Shown here: positions 32,825 through 41,225 of the stretch, piece by piece
Numbering within the stretch: position 1 is the first letter of the stretch
How the letters are laid out: each line of letters opens with the position of its first letter
Position numbers and translations under genes: made by a program
IMG/VR virus record: IMGVR_UViG_3300037189_007203
Coordinates: 1-47,637 of that record
Direction: 5' to 3' (one strand)
Origin: a virus
DNA: 47,637 bases
Notes under the pieces: generated by a model
Seen by the model: only the letters and a program-made list of their open reading frames with translations
Databases searched by the model: none
What the model was told of the DNA's origin: nothing

Positions 32825-33952
32825 TTAATTTCCGAATCCTTTTCCAGATTTTTGAGTGGGGTTACTTTTTGTGTACTCCCTGCTTCGTGTGAGGGATTTT
32901 TCATTGTACTTCTTTGATAGGAATTCCCTGTGTCCGCTTTCGTACCTGTCAGAGAAAGCATTTGGCATGTCCTTCTTAAGTTTTTCAATGTCTATGAATT
33001 CTGCGAAAGGCTTGAGCGAATCAGGATGACTTTGGCCAAGAGCGACACGAAAAATTCGTTCGTTCAGAAATTCGTCGATGTCTTGATTGCTCAACGGCGG
33101 CTTGACTGTCGGGGAAGCACGTGAAGTCCTGATTAAATTTACCGCCTGTCTGTCAAACTTGTCAGAATCTTCCTGACTCATCCCAGCGGCCATGTGCTTT
33201 TCTCCGCCAATTGCGTTTCTGGCAAGTGCGACACCCGCCGCAGTGGTTCCGCCAATCATGGCACCCTGAGGCCCAACCATGGAGCCAGTAGAAATTCCGT
33301 GGCTAAGTGTTCTAACATTAGACGCCTGAGTCTTGTTAGAGTTGATTCTGTCCATGATTTTAGCCTCTAACTTCTTGTCCCCGTAAAACCTAGCCACCTT
33401 AAGGTCTTCCATTTCTTGGGAGGTTTCATCAAGCATTGATGCGGCGATTTCTCCACCGATTCCGACCCCAAGGCCTACCCCTAGTGCGGTACCAACGTTA
33501 GCCGCACCCCTGACAAGTCCGCTTTTCCCAGAAAGACTGTTTCCAATCCAACTAGGTGCCATGAATTTTCCGACTGCACCTCCGAGTTTCCCAGAGTTAG
33601 CGGCTGTGACCTCTAGCCCTTGCAGTGCCTTTGGGAGATTCTTTTTAGGGATGTATTGGGCGTTGTTAGCGAAATCTACGGACCACAGGGGGATGTCATG
33701 GATACCCTTCCCAGTTCCAGTGGCCTCTGCACGTCTCCCGCTACGGCCAGCATCCCACCATCTGGCTGGGGGCATGACCACAGTTTCACCTACGACATCT
33801 TGTGCGACAAATTCGCCAGCATGACGGACATAGTCCGAGAAGGACGCACCTTTGGGCTTGTTTTGGTCAGTCATGCCATCGTCGCCTTGATGTGCAAGTA
33901 CTCCAAAGACAGGGCCTTTGGCTAAATCATGGTACTTAATCGGCTGAGCCAT
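32825..33952 (-). CDS. Probable internal virion protein with Gly-rich membrane-active segment, 375 residues
   Basis: Two Gly/Ala-rich hydrophobic stretches are visible: NVGTALGVGLGVGIGGEIAA (about residues 151-170) and VGPQGAMIGGTTAAGVALA (about 218-236). Such segments are typical of podovirus ejection proteins that build a channel through the cell envelope. The remainder is polar, with a basic C-terminus (KSNPTQKSGKGFGN). It starts one base before the end of a spacer to the coiled-coil protein gene and is in the same operon. The ejection role is inference from composition and place. Confidence 0.7.
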   Translation of the reverse strand: MAQPIKYHDLAKGPVFGVLAHQGDDGMTDQNKPKGASFSDYVRHAGEFVAQDVVGETVVMPPARWWDAGRSGRRAEATGTGKGIHDIPLWSVDFANNAQYIPKKNLPKALQGLEVTAANSGKLGGAVGKFMAPSWIGNSLSGKSGLVRGAANVGTALGVGLGVGIGGEIAASMLDETSQEMEDLKVARFYGDKKLEAKIMDRINSNKTQASNVRTLSHGISTGSMVGPQGAMIGGTTAAGVALARNAIGGEKHMAAGMSQEDSDKFDRQAVNLIRTSRASPTVKPPLSNQDIDEFLNERIFRVALGQSHPDSLKPFAEFIDIEKLKKDMPNAFSDRYESGHREFLSKKYNEKSLTRSREYTKSNPTQKSGKGFGN

Positions 33953-33953
33953 G

Positions 33954-34901
33954 TTAAGTAGTTGGGGCCTCTAAGGGTGCCCCTCCAGATGAGGAGGGTG
34001 CGGTAAACGACCTGTCGAAGATTCCTCTGGACCTGTTGTAATCCAACTGGCCGCTCTTAATGAGTTTATCAATAAGTGCCGCCTTTTTCATTGGGTCGGT
34101 TTCTTCATCAATTCTTTGCCTAAGGCTGTCAAAGTTTGCCTGCATGTCTCTGGCAATCGGAGAGTAACGCTCTGTCTTTACCGAGCCGTCTGGGTTTCTG
34201 GCAACCTCGTCAATCATGACTGGGGAGCCGTCTGGGTTTTTGGCACCAGAAGGGTCTGGAATTTTCTTACCAGTCTTAACTTCAAAATCTCCAGTATCAC
34301 CAAATTCGTACGCACCGCCCTTGGACGACATGGCAGTATGCCAAGCCAGTTCGGCGGCTTCCAAGTTCGCATTTGCATCTTGAATAAACTTGTCGTCTTC
34401 AGCCTTTTTGGCGTTTGTCCTGACAGTATCTGCGGTGGAGGCACGTTCCTTGATTAAGGCTTTTTCTCTTTCAAGGGAGGCATTGGCCTCGATTTCCCTC
34501 TGCTTTACTGCGGCGGAGGTTTCAAGGCCCCTTTGGGCCGTAGCGGCGGCAGTCTCAATGCCCCTTTGGGCCGTAGCGGCGTCTGCTTCAATCTTACGCT
34601 GTTGGGTTCCAGCATCAATTCTGGCACCTTCTCTTTGGAAGTTCCTGTCGAATTGCAGTTGTTCTCCGAGAAGTCTCTGTTGGTCCCTGTACATCTCCCT
34701 TTCAAAGTTGAACTGGTTGCTCTGCATCACGCCAGCCTGCCTGAGATTCTCTAGGCTCTTGTTGGCCATGCCCTGCATGCCACTGCCGATGATGGAGTTC
34801 GTGGCATTCTTGACCATGTCGGCACCAAAAATGTCGCCCATGGTCTGAGGGGTGATTCCCCTGTTGCTCGATTGTCCTAGGAATCCGCTTCCGATGTTCA
34901 T
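33954..34901 (-). CDS. Probable internal virion protein with repetitive coiled coil, 315 residues
   Basis: The centre of the protein is a long coiled coil with near-repeats: AATAQRGIETAAATAQRGLE is followed by TSAAVKQREIEANASLERE (about residues 105-145). The repeat is also visible in the DNA near 34500-34600. The N-terminus is Gly/Met/Asn-rich (MNIGSGFLGQSSNRGIT). Helical, repetitive proteins of this sort next to tail and core genes are common internal virion or ejection proteins. No family assignment is made. The leader AATAAACATG has no Shine-Dalgarno sequence. Confidence 0.72.
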   Translation of the reverse strand: MNIGSGFLGQSSNRGITPQTMGDIFGADMVKNATNSIIGSGMQGMANKSLENLRQAGVMQSNQFNFEREMYRDQQRLLGEQLQFDRNFQREGARIDAGTQQRKIEADAATAQRGIETAAATAQRGLETSAAVKQREIEANASLEREKALIKERASTADTVRTNAKKAEDDKFIQDANANLEAAELAWHTAMSSKGGAYEFGDTGDFEVKTGKKIPDPSGAKNPDGSPVMIDEVARNPDGSVKTERYSPIARDMQANFDSLRQRIDEETDPMKKAALIDKLIKSGQLDYNRSRGIFDRSFTAPSSSGGAPLEAPTT

Positions 34902-34903
34902 GT

Positions 34904-35659
34904 TTATTCAGTTAGAGATGCGGCCCCGACGGCTCTGATGCTTGCGGCGGTCATGATTTCCTCGAACGGACGAGGATTCGTGCCAGCGTCAGGTCCGACA
35001 GTAGCCAATTCAGCACCAGCGGCCTGAGCCTGTCTGATTTGCTGAGCCCTGATTTGCAGGGCATTGTTAGCCTCGATGTTCGAGGAGTTGACGTCAGAGA
35101 CGAGGGTGATGTCGGCGGGATTAATGATTGGTACGGCGGCGGCGGTGTTCATGGCCGAGTTTCCGCTGTTCGTCTTGTAGGTCAGTTTCTGTTCGTAAAT
35201 CTTGTGGTCAGATTCCAGACCGAACGAAAGAGACTTCATTTCGAGTTCCACGGACTTAAGTTTCTGCTCGAAGCCAAGAAGAGTGCTGTAGGCGTAGGTG
35301 TTGTTGTGGCCACCACCGAACATCGAACTCATGGCCAGTCCGTACTGGGCCAAGATGGCGGCAGTATCCACTTCGACAGTCTTGGAAGTGATGTCGGATA
35401 GGTAGTTCGAATTGAAATCTGGTGCGGACGGGGAGTTAGTCTCGATGGCCGTCTTCAAAGTGGCGTAGCCAGCCGCAACCCTGTTGACGAATCCGCCAGA
35501 AAGCGTGGCATCAGTGGCGACAATCTGAGATGCCACTCCATTGAACGCAGTGACAGCCGCCTGCATTTCAGCCGCACTACTTCTACCCTTCATGGTCACT
35601 CCGTTCAAGGAGTCCACTTGTGGGTAGGTGTAATCTAGTGTGGGTGCTGGGTCTGGCAT
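34904..35659 (-). CDS. Probable virion protein, 251 residues
   Basis: This is an unrecognised, Ala/Ser/Thr-rich helical protein: TAAILAQYGLAMSSMFGGG, then KLKSVELEMKSLSFGLESDH. It overlaps the end of the tail nozzle candidate by one base (TGATG at 35659-35661) and precedes the coiled-coil virion protein by two bases. It probably belongs to the tail interior or internal core. Function inferred from gene order only. Confidence 0.65.
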   Translation of the reverse strand: MPDPAPTLDYTYPQVDSLNGVTMKGRSSAAEMQAAVTAFNGVASQIVATDATLSGGFVNRVAAGYATLKTAIETNSPSAPDFNSNYLSDITSKTVEVDTAAILAQYGLAMSSMFGGGHNNTYAYSTLLGFEQKLKSVELEMKSLSFGLESDHKIYEQKLTYKTNSGNSAMNTAAAVPIINPADITLVSDVNSSNIEANNALQIRAQQIRQAQAAGAELATVGPDAGTNPRPFEEIMTAASIRAVGAASLTE

Positions 35660-37032
35660 CAGAAGGAGGAGAAAATGGAGCGTCCAGCCAACGAAGCCTC
35701 AACGCCTATGCTCATGATTCTTACTTTTCCTGACTTTACGATGATTTCCAGCCTACCACCCATTGACTTTTTGTTAGCCAAAGCACGTCTAACCGATGTG
35801 CCGATGTTGCCACTGAAGATGTCCATTCGGGTAACTCCGTCTGGATTGGTGGTGATGAACTTTGTTTCGACCTCTGCGGCGTTTTCGGTGGCCAGATAAA
35901 CGTAGATATCGTCGTACTTCTTGTCGAAGTGCGTCTTGAACATGTACATGCGGGAACGAATCTTGGCCTGCACGGGCGTCGTGACATCAAGACTGCCCTC
36001 GTCGAGCAGGAAGACGCCTCCAGTGCCCTTGTTGACGCCCCAAAGCCTCGGTACGCCGTCCTTACGGGCTACGCAGAGGAAATCCATGTCCACAGGGTAG
36101 AGGTGAATGGACTCAAAAAGGCCCTTATTGGCCGTATTTAGCACCAAAATGGCCCTTTTGTTGAAACCGCCGAGGAGGGGCAAAGAGTAATAGTGCCTGC
36201 CATTCAGCCCAACCGCACAAACTGTGTCGATTTTCGTCGGGTCGATGGCGTCGATGATGTCCTGAATGACTGTCGAGATGGGTGCGGAGCCTTCGGTGAA
36301 CTTTCCGCCCTGAATCGCCTTGATTCCGTCCCTGTCCAAGAAGGTCAGGAGGCCACCACTCTCCGCCCAGCCCTCTTTGGACTGAACTCCGTCCTGAGCC
36401 GACACTCTCTGGACTCCGTGCATGGTGTTCTTGTTGAGTTCTCTGCCGACATTGGCAAAGTAGCCCATGCCAGCCTCCACCACGTAGATGCTACGCTTGC
36501 CCAAAACAGTCATGGTGTTGCCGTTGGGCACGATGGCCTGAATCGGGTCGTAGGTGTGCTGAATCAGATTCACGCCGTCGATGGGGTCGAACGTTCCAGA
36601 GCCGTACTGGGTGAAGGATAATTGAGCGTTTTTGGCCGTAACCAGCCTGTTGATGATTCCAGCACAGGCCACGAAGTCTGGGTCGGTTGACTCCATGGTT
36701 GCGGCGTCTTGGTAGCCTTGACCACGGGCTTTTGTCTTTTGGGCCAGACTGACGGGAGTGGCCAAACCAGTCTGGCAGTTGAAACGGACGTTCTCTCCCC
36801 AGAGCAGGATGCTGTCGCCAGCCGCCGAATGGGCGGAGCAGGCATAGGTCACTGGAAGGGCGGGGGCATAGACCTTAGCACTCCCCTTTCTGGGGATGAC
36901 CACGCCATCGTTCAGTTCAACGTTCTCGGCATACTCAAGGAGTCCAGCCTCGGCTGGGAATCCAGCGGAGTTTGGGTAGGAGGCGAACGCTTCGAAGCGG
37001 AGGTCGCCGTCGGGCATGATTTCTCTAGGCAT
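35659..37032 (-). CDS. Tail nozzle/stabilisation protein candidate (beta-propeller-like), 457 residues
   Basis: The N-terminus (RFEAFASYPNSAGFPAEAGL, then LEYAENVELNDGVVIPRKGS) follows the pattern of podovirus tail nozzle or DNA-stabilisation proteins (T7 gp12 and P22 gp10 types), where a loop names the 'environment' strand ENV...DGxVxxRxG before a beta-propeller. The rest is beta-rich with regular turns (GLNGRHYYSLPLLGGFNKRA, and ARKDGVPRLWGVNKGTGGVF). It would close the lower end of the short tail. Neighbours are fibre-like genes upstream and internal virion proteins downstream, as in podoviruses. Confidence 0.72.
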   Translation of the reverse strand: MPREIMPDGDLRFEAFASYPNSAGFPAEAGLLEYAENVELNDGVVIPRKGSAKVYAPALPVTYACSAHSAAGDSILLWGENVRFNCQTGLATPVSLAQKTKARGQGYQDAATMESTDPDFVACAGIINRLVTAKNAQLSFTQYGSGTFDPIDGVNLIQHTYDPIQAIVPNGNTMTVLGKRSIYVVEAGMGYFANVGRELNKNTMHGVQRVSAQDGVQSKEGWAESGGLLTFLDRDGIKAIQGGKFTEGSAPISTVIQDIIDAIDPTKIDTVCAVGLNGRHYYSLPLLGGFNKRAILVLNTANKGLFESIHLYPVDMDFLCVARKDGVPRLWGVNKGTGGVFLLDEGSLDVTTPVQAKIRSRMYMFKTHFDKKYDDIYVYLATENAAEVETKFITTNPDGVTRMDIFSGNIGTSVRRALANKKSMGGRLEIIVKSGKVRIMSIGVEASLAGRSIFSSF

Positions 37033-37033
37033 T

Positions 37034-37729
37034 TTAGTCGGGGATTGTTACGTAATTGATTTTAGCCTTAGGGGGAGTCGTGCCTGAGCCGTCGGAGGGA
37101 AAGGTAATGGTGGCTACGTAGGTCCCATATTCATAAAGGTAATTCATGGGGTCTTCTGGGAACATCTCATTCGAGATTGATACGTCAAGCGTGTACTCGT
37201 TCCCATGCCAGTCGTTGTATGTGATGTTCACTTGGCAGTAAATCATACTTACCTGCGTCGTGTACCAGTCGTATCCGATGTATCCAGTCATTCCCCCAGC
37301 GGCATAGTGATGAATCCCGTTTCTTACAGGTCCATTTCCGTCCGCCTCGCCTCCGTAACTGTACCCAGTTCCTAGGTTAAGGTAAAGTTCGTCGTCATAG
37401 TCACCAACACGTTTGGTGCTGAAGCCCATGGCAGTCAGGAATGAGCCAGATGGAGACTCTGCCGAGTTGAGATGGACGCTTACTGGGAAGGCCTTAAGGA
37501 GTCTGGTAAGGGCTCTTGGGTAGCCAGCAGAATGACGTGCCTGCCACGGAGACTCCAAGTCGCTCCAATTTTCAGATACTGGAACTGAAAATTGAAATTC
37601 GGGGTTTGGAAGGAATCCAGCACCCTCCCATACGGGTGCCCTTAGGCTGGCCCAAGTATTCCCTCTCGGAGTCTGTCCTTCCCAGTCTAAAGGCTGGGTT
37701 CCGATAAAACTCTGCTTAATCAAGGTCAT
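37034..37729 (-). CDS. Tail-associated protein, unknown, 231 residues
   Basis: This beta-rich protein has many Tyr, Trp and Gly residues (YIGYDWYTTQVSMIYCQVNI, and NYLYEYGTYVATITFP) and no recognised domain. The start overlaps the preceding stop in an ATGA (37726-37729). Its place between fibre-like genes and the nozzle candidate suggests a tail spike, fibre or chaperone role, by inference. Confidence 0.65.
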   Translation of the reverse strand: MTLIKQSFIGTQPLDWEGQTPRGNTWASLRAPVWEGAGFLPNPEFQFSVPVSENWSDLESPWQARHSAGYPRALTRLLKAFPVSVHLNSAESPSGSFLTAMGFSTKRVGDYDDELYLNLGTGYSYGGEADGNGPVRNGIHHYAAGGMTGYIGYDWYTTQVSMIYCQVNITYNDWHGNEYTLDVSISNEMFPEDPMNYLYEYGTYVATITFPSDGSGTTPPKAKINYVTIPD

Positions 37730-38652
37730 ACCCTAGCGTAGAAGTATTGGGCGGACACGGCGGTTACTCCGCTTCCGACCTGAAGTCTGTCGCCCCAAAG
37801 TGAACTTGTGACCAACTGGTGGGATACCCCGTTAATAATCTGAGCCAATGCGACGTATGAGGAGTTAACGTCTGTAGATGGGAGCGCAGCCCCGCCTCCG
37901 ATGTAGACCTCGGAGGACTTAGGAAAAAACTTTGTCACGTCATCATAGTTGCACTGCACCCACACCCATCCGTTTTCTACGCTGAGTATGGATTGCATGT
38001 TAGACGGCACCACATTGTTGACCATGCCAGTTATGACCTTCCACTGAGTGACACCTAGATGTTTTCCATGTTTTACCACCAAGAACGGGTGGTCTTTTTC
38101 GTTAGCCGCCGCAGGCGTAATGAACACGTCACTCTTTAGCACTTGGGCCACTAACCACCCGCTAGGTGAGCCTGATGTCGGCTCAATGCGAGCAATGCAG
38201 ATGTCCTCGTCCAGCCAAGTTCCATCGTTTGCTAGGGCGATTACAGTCCACTTCTTCGGAGTACCATCGACTTTCCTTAGGATGATGTGCGTCGGGTTGG
38301 TAGAACTGAACGCTCCGCTACCCCACTTTACGCACCCGTCATCAGGTGCCTCGGTGCCGTCCTCTTGGTAGATTTTGTTACCGCAGGCGTAGGCAGTCTC
38401 CGAAAGGATGAAATGCTTAGGGTTGTTACTGCCACCCTTGTCGTTCCTGATGCTTCCGTTCCCGTACTGAACAGAGTTCTGCCTTACGTTCTGAACGCTG
38501 TAGTTGAAGGTGCGTCCAGCAGTCCTGTCCGTGTAGTCTTCGTCCCTGACAACCCCGACTTGGCATCTCCACTTCCCGTCATAAAAGGACACCTGCCAAG
38601 GATGTAACGGCCAAGGCTTGGGTCCCTTTACCTGCCTCGGGACTCCGAACAT
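37726..38652 (-). CDS. Tail-associated protein, unknown, 308 residues
   Basis: This is a beta-rich, Trp- and Gly-rich protein. It starts MFGVPRQVKGPKPWPLHPWQ and contains KWTVIALANDGTWLDEDICI and NGWVWVQCNYDDVTKFFPKS. Composition fits a tail fibre or receptor-binding component, but I see no named domain. It follows the 72-residue gene by three bases and overlaps the next gene by four. Confidence 0.65.
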   Translation of the reverse strand: MFGVPRQVKGPKPWPLHPWQVSFYDGKWRCQVGVVRDEDYTDRTAGRTFNYSVQNVRQNSVQYGNGSIRNDKGGSNNPKHFILSETAYACGNKIYQEDGTEAPDDGCVKWGSGAFSSTNPTHIILRKVDGTPKKWTVIALANDGTWLDEDICIARIEPTSGSPSGWLVAQVLKSDVFITPAAANEKDHPFLVVKHGKHLGVTQWKVITGMVNNVVPSNMQSILSVENGWVWVQCNYDDVTKFFPKSSEVYIGGGAALPSTDVNSSYVALAQIINGVSHQLVTSSLWGDRLQVGSGVTAVSAQYFYARV

Positions 38653-38655
38653 CGG

Positions 38656-38874
38656 TCAGAGGGGCTCCCAAGTTTCAGTCTCCCCGTTCCACTTCTCGAT
38701 GACGACATTCGGGTTAGGAACGACAGTCGTTTCAGAGGCAAATTCGATGGTGAGTTCGGAATCGTTAAGAGTCACCAACTCGCCGTTAAACAGGGGGAAA
38801 ACCAAATTAGTCCAAGCAGGAGGACAGGTAGTTTCGTTAAACCCGAAAGGCTTAGTTACTTTGTATTTAAGCAT
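38656..38874 (-). CDS. Small beta-rich tail-region protein, 72 residues
   Basis: The product starts MLKYKVTKPFGFNETTCPPA and has a second half rich in Val, Thr and Glu. No family is recognised. It overlaps the end of the fibre-like gene by eight bases and precedes the next fibre-like gene by three, so it is likely a short tail accessory or assembly protein. Inferred from context. Confidence 0.65.
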   Translation of the reverse strand: MLKYKVTKPFGFNETTCPPAWTNLVFPLFNGELVTLNDSELTIEFASETTVVPNPNVVIEKWNGETETWEPL

Positions 38875-39793
38875 CGAACGATTTAAACTTAAGGTTGGAG
38901 ACGCTAAAGTTCATAGCATCGGGAATAAGGACTGCACTAGTAGAGTATGCCGCAAACTGGAATCTATTGCCACCAGTTAGGGGTGCTTGAGAACTTGAGG
39001 CTACCAAGTTTCCATTGATGAAAAGTTTAGAACCGCCAACGCCATCAAGTTCCTGAAGGACATCAAAACCAGTCAGGAAAGTAGGATTAAAGTTGGTATT
39101 AATGGTTCTTTCGGTGGTGCCATCGTGGTTAAGGAAGTGAACTGGCTGATGACCCCACTTCTGGATTCCAAAACCAGCACCTCCAGCAGTTCCAAAATGG
39201 ATTTTAAGCCGCACGTTTGGGCTGATAGTTTGATTCCAAAGAGACACCCTATACGAAATTGAAATCCTGCGATTCCAGAGAAAATTACCCCCAGACCAGT
39301 ACACGCCACGCTGAAGGTGATTAGAGTCTAGGGTGGTCTGTGAAAATCCACTTGCTGTGTATGGGCCGTTAATGAGCCGAGCAAAAGGCCCGTCGGTAGT
39401 CACAGAGCCACCAGCACTCGTAGAAACGCTCCAGTTGGTAGCCAGCGGAATCGTAATCTCAGACGAGGACATACGGCTGATAAACTCAGACTCAGCCGTA
39501 GTGCCAGCGGACAACTCAGTCCAAGCCGCAGGGTGCGTGTCGGGAGCATAGCCAGCCGCACCGATGAAGGCGTTGAACTTGTAAATCTTGTTGGAGAAAA
39601 CTACTTGGTCGCCAGCAGAGTAAGTCTTTCCGTTGTCGTAGTCGCTGATTTTAGACGCACCGATGCCAAGATTGCTCTTGGCGACCTCTGCGTCCTGAAC
39701 GTCGCTGAGATTGTTGGCAATCTTGAGGGCCGTAGGGTCGGACTCGATGACGATTCCGCCTCCACCACCTCCTTGTGAAATATCTACTCCCAT
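38867..39793 (-). CDS. Tail fibre protein with carbohydrate-binding-like module, 308 residues
   Basis: The N-terminus has a poly-Gly run (ISQGGGGGGIVIE) and then NNLSDVQDAEVAKSNLGIGA, a motif common in tail fibres (NLSDL...A..NLG). Residues about 57-92 (YSAGDQVVFSNKIYKFNAFI, then GYAPDTHPAAWTEL) resemble a carbohydrate-binding module of the chitin-binding type 5/12. The C-terminal 200 residues look like a jelly-roll or lectin-like fold. It would bind host surface sugars. The start overlaps the stop of the 99-residue gene (TAATG). Confidence 0.75.
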   Translation of the reverse strand: MGVDISQGGGGGGIVIESDPTALKIANNLSDVQDAEVAKSNLGIGASKISDYDNGKTYSAGDQVVFSNKIYKFNAFIGAAGYAPDTHPAAWTELSAGTTAESEFISRMSSSEITIPLATNWSVSTSAGGSVTTDGPFARLINGPYTASGFSQTTLDSNHLQRGVYWSGGNFLWNRRISISYRVSLWNQTISPNVRLKIHFGTAGGAGFGIQKWGHQPVHFLNHDGTTERTINTNFNPTFLTGFDVLQELDGVGGSKLFINGNLVASSSQAPLTGGNRFQFAAYSTSAVLIPDAMNFSVSNLKFKSFDA

Positions 39794-40092
39794 TAGTTGA
39801 CGGCGTAAGCGATGTGGACGGGAGTGGACGGAGCACTGGCAATCACACGGATAATGCCGTTGTAATTGTCAAAACTGACGTTGCCGAGGGGCGGAATCAG
39901 GATGCCAGAGGTGCCAGTTTCAGACATGATGATTTGAATGGTGGCATCGGTGGACTTGTTCTGGACGATGACTACGACACGTCTGGCGGGGGTAAGGGCC
40001 GCTTGGATGAGGGTGGTGGCGGCGGTGCCAGCAACGGCGTCCTGATGGGTGAATCCCCTGATAAAAGGGGTAGCAAATGAGAAGTTAGCCAT
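39793..40092 (-). CDS. Small beta-sandwich virion protein, 99 residues
   Basis: This is a compact, beta-rich protein. It contains ARRVVVIVQNKSTDATIQII and GILIPPLGNVSFDNYNGI. The fold looks like a small decoration, fibre-tip or neck protein; no family is recognised. The leader AACTACTAAAAAATCATGG lacks a Shine-Dalgarno sequence. It lies between the head-tail adaptor and the tail fibre. Confidence 0.7.
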   Translation of the reverse strand: MANFSFATPFIRGFTHQDAVAGTAATTLIQAALTPARRVVVIVQNKSTDATIQIIMSETGTSGILIPPLGNVSFDNYNGIIRVIASAPSTPVHIAYAVN

Positions 40093-40098
40093 GATTTT

Positions 40099-40845
40099 TT
40101 AGTAGTTTCTGAAGTTGATACGCCTCACTTGGCCCTGTTGCCTGAGGACTTGGTCGAGGGCTTGGTCGAGGGCCGTTTGAGCGTCCGCTTCAGCCGCTTG
40201 GGCAAGTTCCGTCTGACCTTGCGAACGCTGGTAGTCAGCGTGAACTCCGTGGATGAGGTAGGACCCGAACAATCTGGGGACTTGAACAATTTGCCAAGAC
40301 CCGAGAGTAGGGATTGAGCCAGTGCCCGAAGGCGATTCGCCAGTGTATTCATAAAAATTGCCCTGTACGGGACTTCCGCTTACAGGTACCAGCGAACTGG
40401 TTGCACTGCCAGCATCAAAATAGACCTGCGAACCCTTTTTGTAGGACACTGCGGTGTCCCAAGGGTCGCCAAACAACTTAGGAGCATCGCTCCTGTACTC
40501 CACCCAGACATTCTGGTCTAGGTTGTTCATCAGGAAACACTCGCTTCCGTTGAGTACGAAGTCCTTTTCGATGGAATTGTGGGCAAGAGGGTCCTTCGTC
40601 CACACGGCGATGACCTGACCGACGTCGTTCGGAAGGATGACCTTGTTGCGTTCGCTGACGATTCCAGTGGGGCACTGGGTGAACTTCTTGAGTTCAGGCC
40701 ATTCGTGCTGTTCCCAAGCCGTCTGGAGCCGTCTGGAGGCGAAGTCTCTGACTGTTGCGAACCTATCAGGGGTAGTCAGGTTCCTGTCCAGACCGCAGAT
40801 TTGCAGTGCCGTATGCAGGATTTCGCTGAAGTTGATGGTACGCAT
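40099..40845 (-). CDS. Head-to-tail adaptor protein (podovirus gp11/gp4-like), 248 residues
   Basis: The N-terminal half is helical and matches the adaptor pattern of short-tailed phages: a first helix (INFSEILHTALQICGL), then RFATVRDFASRRLQTAWEQH followed by EWPELKKF. The C-terminal half has two beta segments and a Gln/Ala-rich helix (AQAAEADAQTALDQALDQVL). It would sit under the portal and carry the tail. Its start overlaps the stop of the gene upstream (TAATG). Gene order capsid, small protein, adaptor supports the call. Confidence 0.78.
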   Translation of the reverse strand: MRTINFSEILHTALQICGLDRNLTTPDRFATVRDFASRRLQTAWEQHEWPELKKFTQCPTGIVSERNKVILPNDVGQVIAVWTKDPLAHNSIEKDFVLNGSECFLMNNLDQNVWVEYRSDAPKLFGDPWDTAVSYKKGSQVYFDAGSATSSLVPVSGSPVQGNFYEYTGESPSGTGSIPTLGSWQIVQVPRLFGSYLIHGVHADYQRSQGQTELAQAAEADAQTALDQALDQVLRQQGQVRRINFRNY

Positions 40846-41213
40846 TAAATTGGCCTACCAAACTGGTCGAACAGGCCTTTAGTCCCGTTGACCAGTAGAG
40901 TGGTGTTCTCTGCTTTGGAGTTCACTTTGCACTCTGGGTTGTCTCTCAAGAAGTCCTTTACGAACCCCTTGTCTCTCCAGCAATCGTATCCGAGACGCTG
41001 GCCCCAGTAGTGGTAGGAGTCCACTGGGATTCGCATGGATAACTGTCCCAAGCCATTGACGTGCTTGTGAAGTTGCTGGTTTAATTGCCCGATTAGTTTC
41101 TTTTGTGCATGGGCCTGCACTTTACGGAGTTCCCACCCCGTCCGAAACTCCTCAAGCATAGGCTTAAGAAGGTCGGACGGGATGGTTTCATGGATGGGTT
41201 GAATGCCAGCCAT
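40845..41213 (-). CDS. Conserved-type head-region protein, 122 residues
   Basis: This small basic protein has a helical N-terminus (WELRKVQAHAQKKLIGQLNQ) and a Trp/Tyr-rich centre (SYHYWGQRLGYDCWRDKGF). Proteins with this W/Y-rich centre recur next to capsid genes of other short-tailed phages, but their function is not known to me. It begins 12 bases after the capsid stop. Confidence 0.72.
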   Translation of the reverse strand: MAGIQPIHETIPSDLLKPMLEEFRTGWELRKVQAHAQKKLIGQLNQQLHKHVNGLGQLSMRIPVDSYHYWGQRLGYDCWRDKGFVKDFLRDNPECKVNSKAENTTLLVNGTKGLFDQFGRPI

Positions 41214-41225
41214 GCTCCGCTCTGC

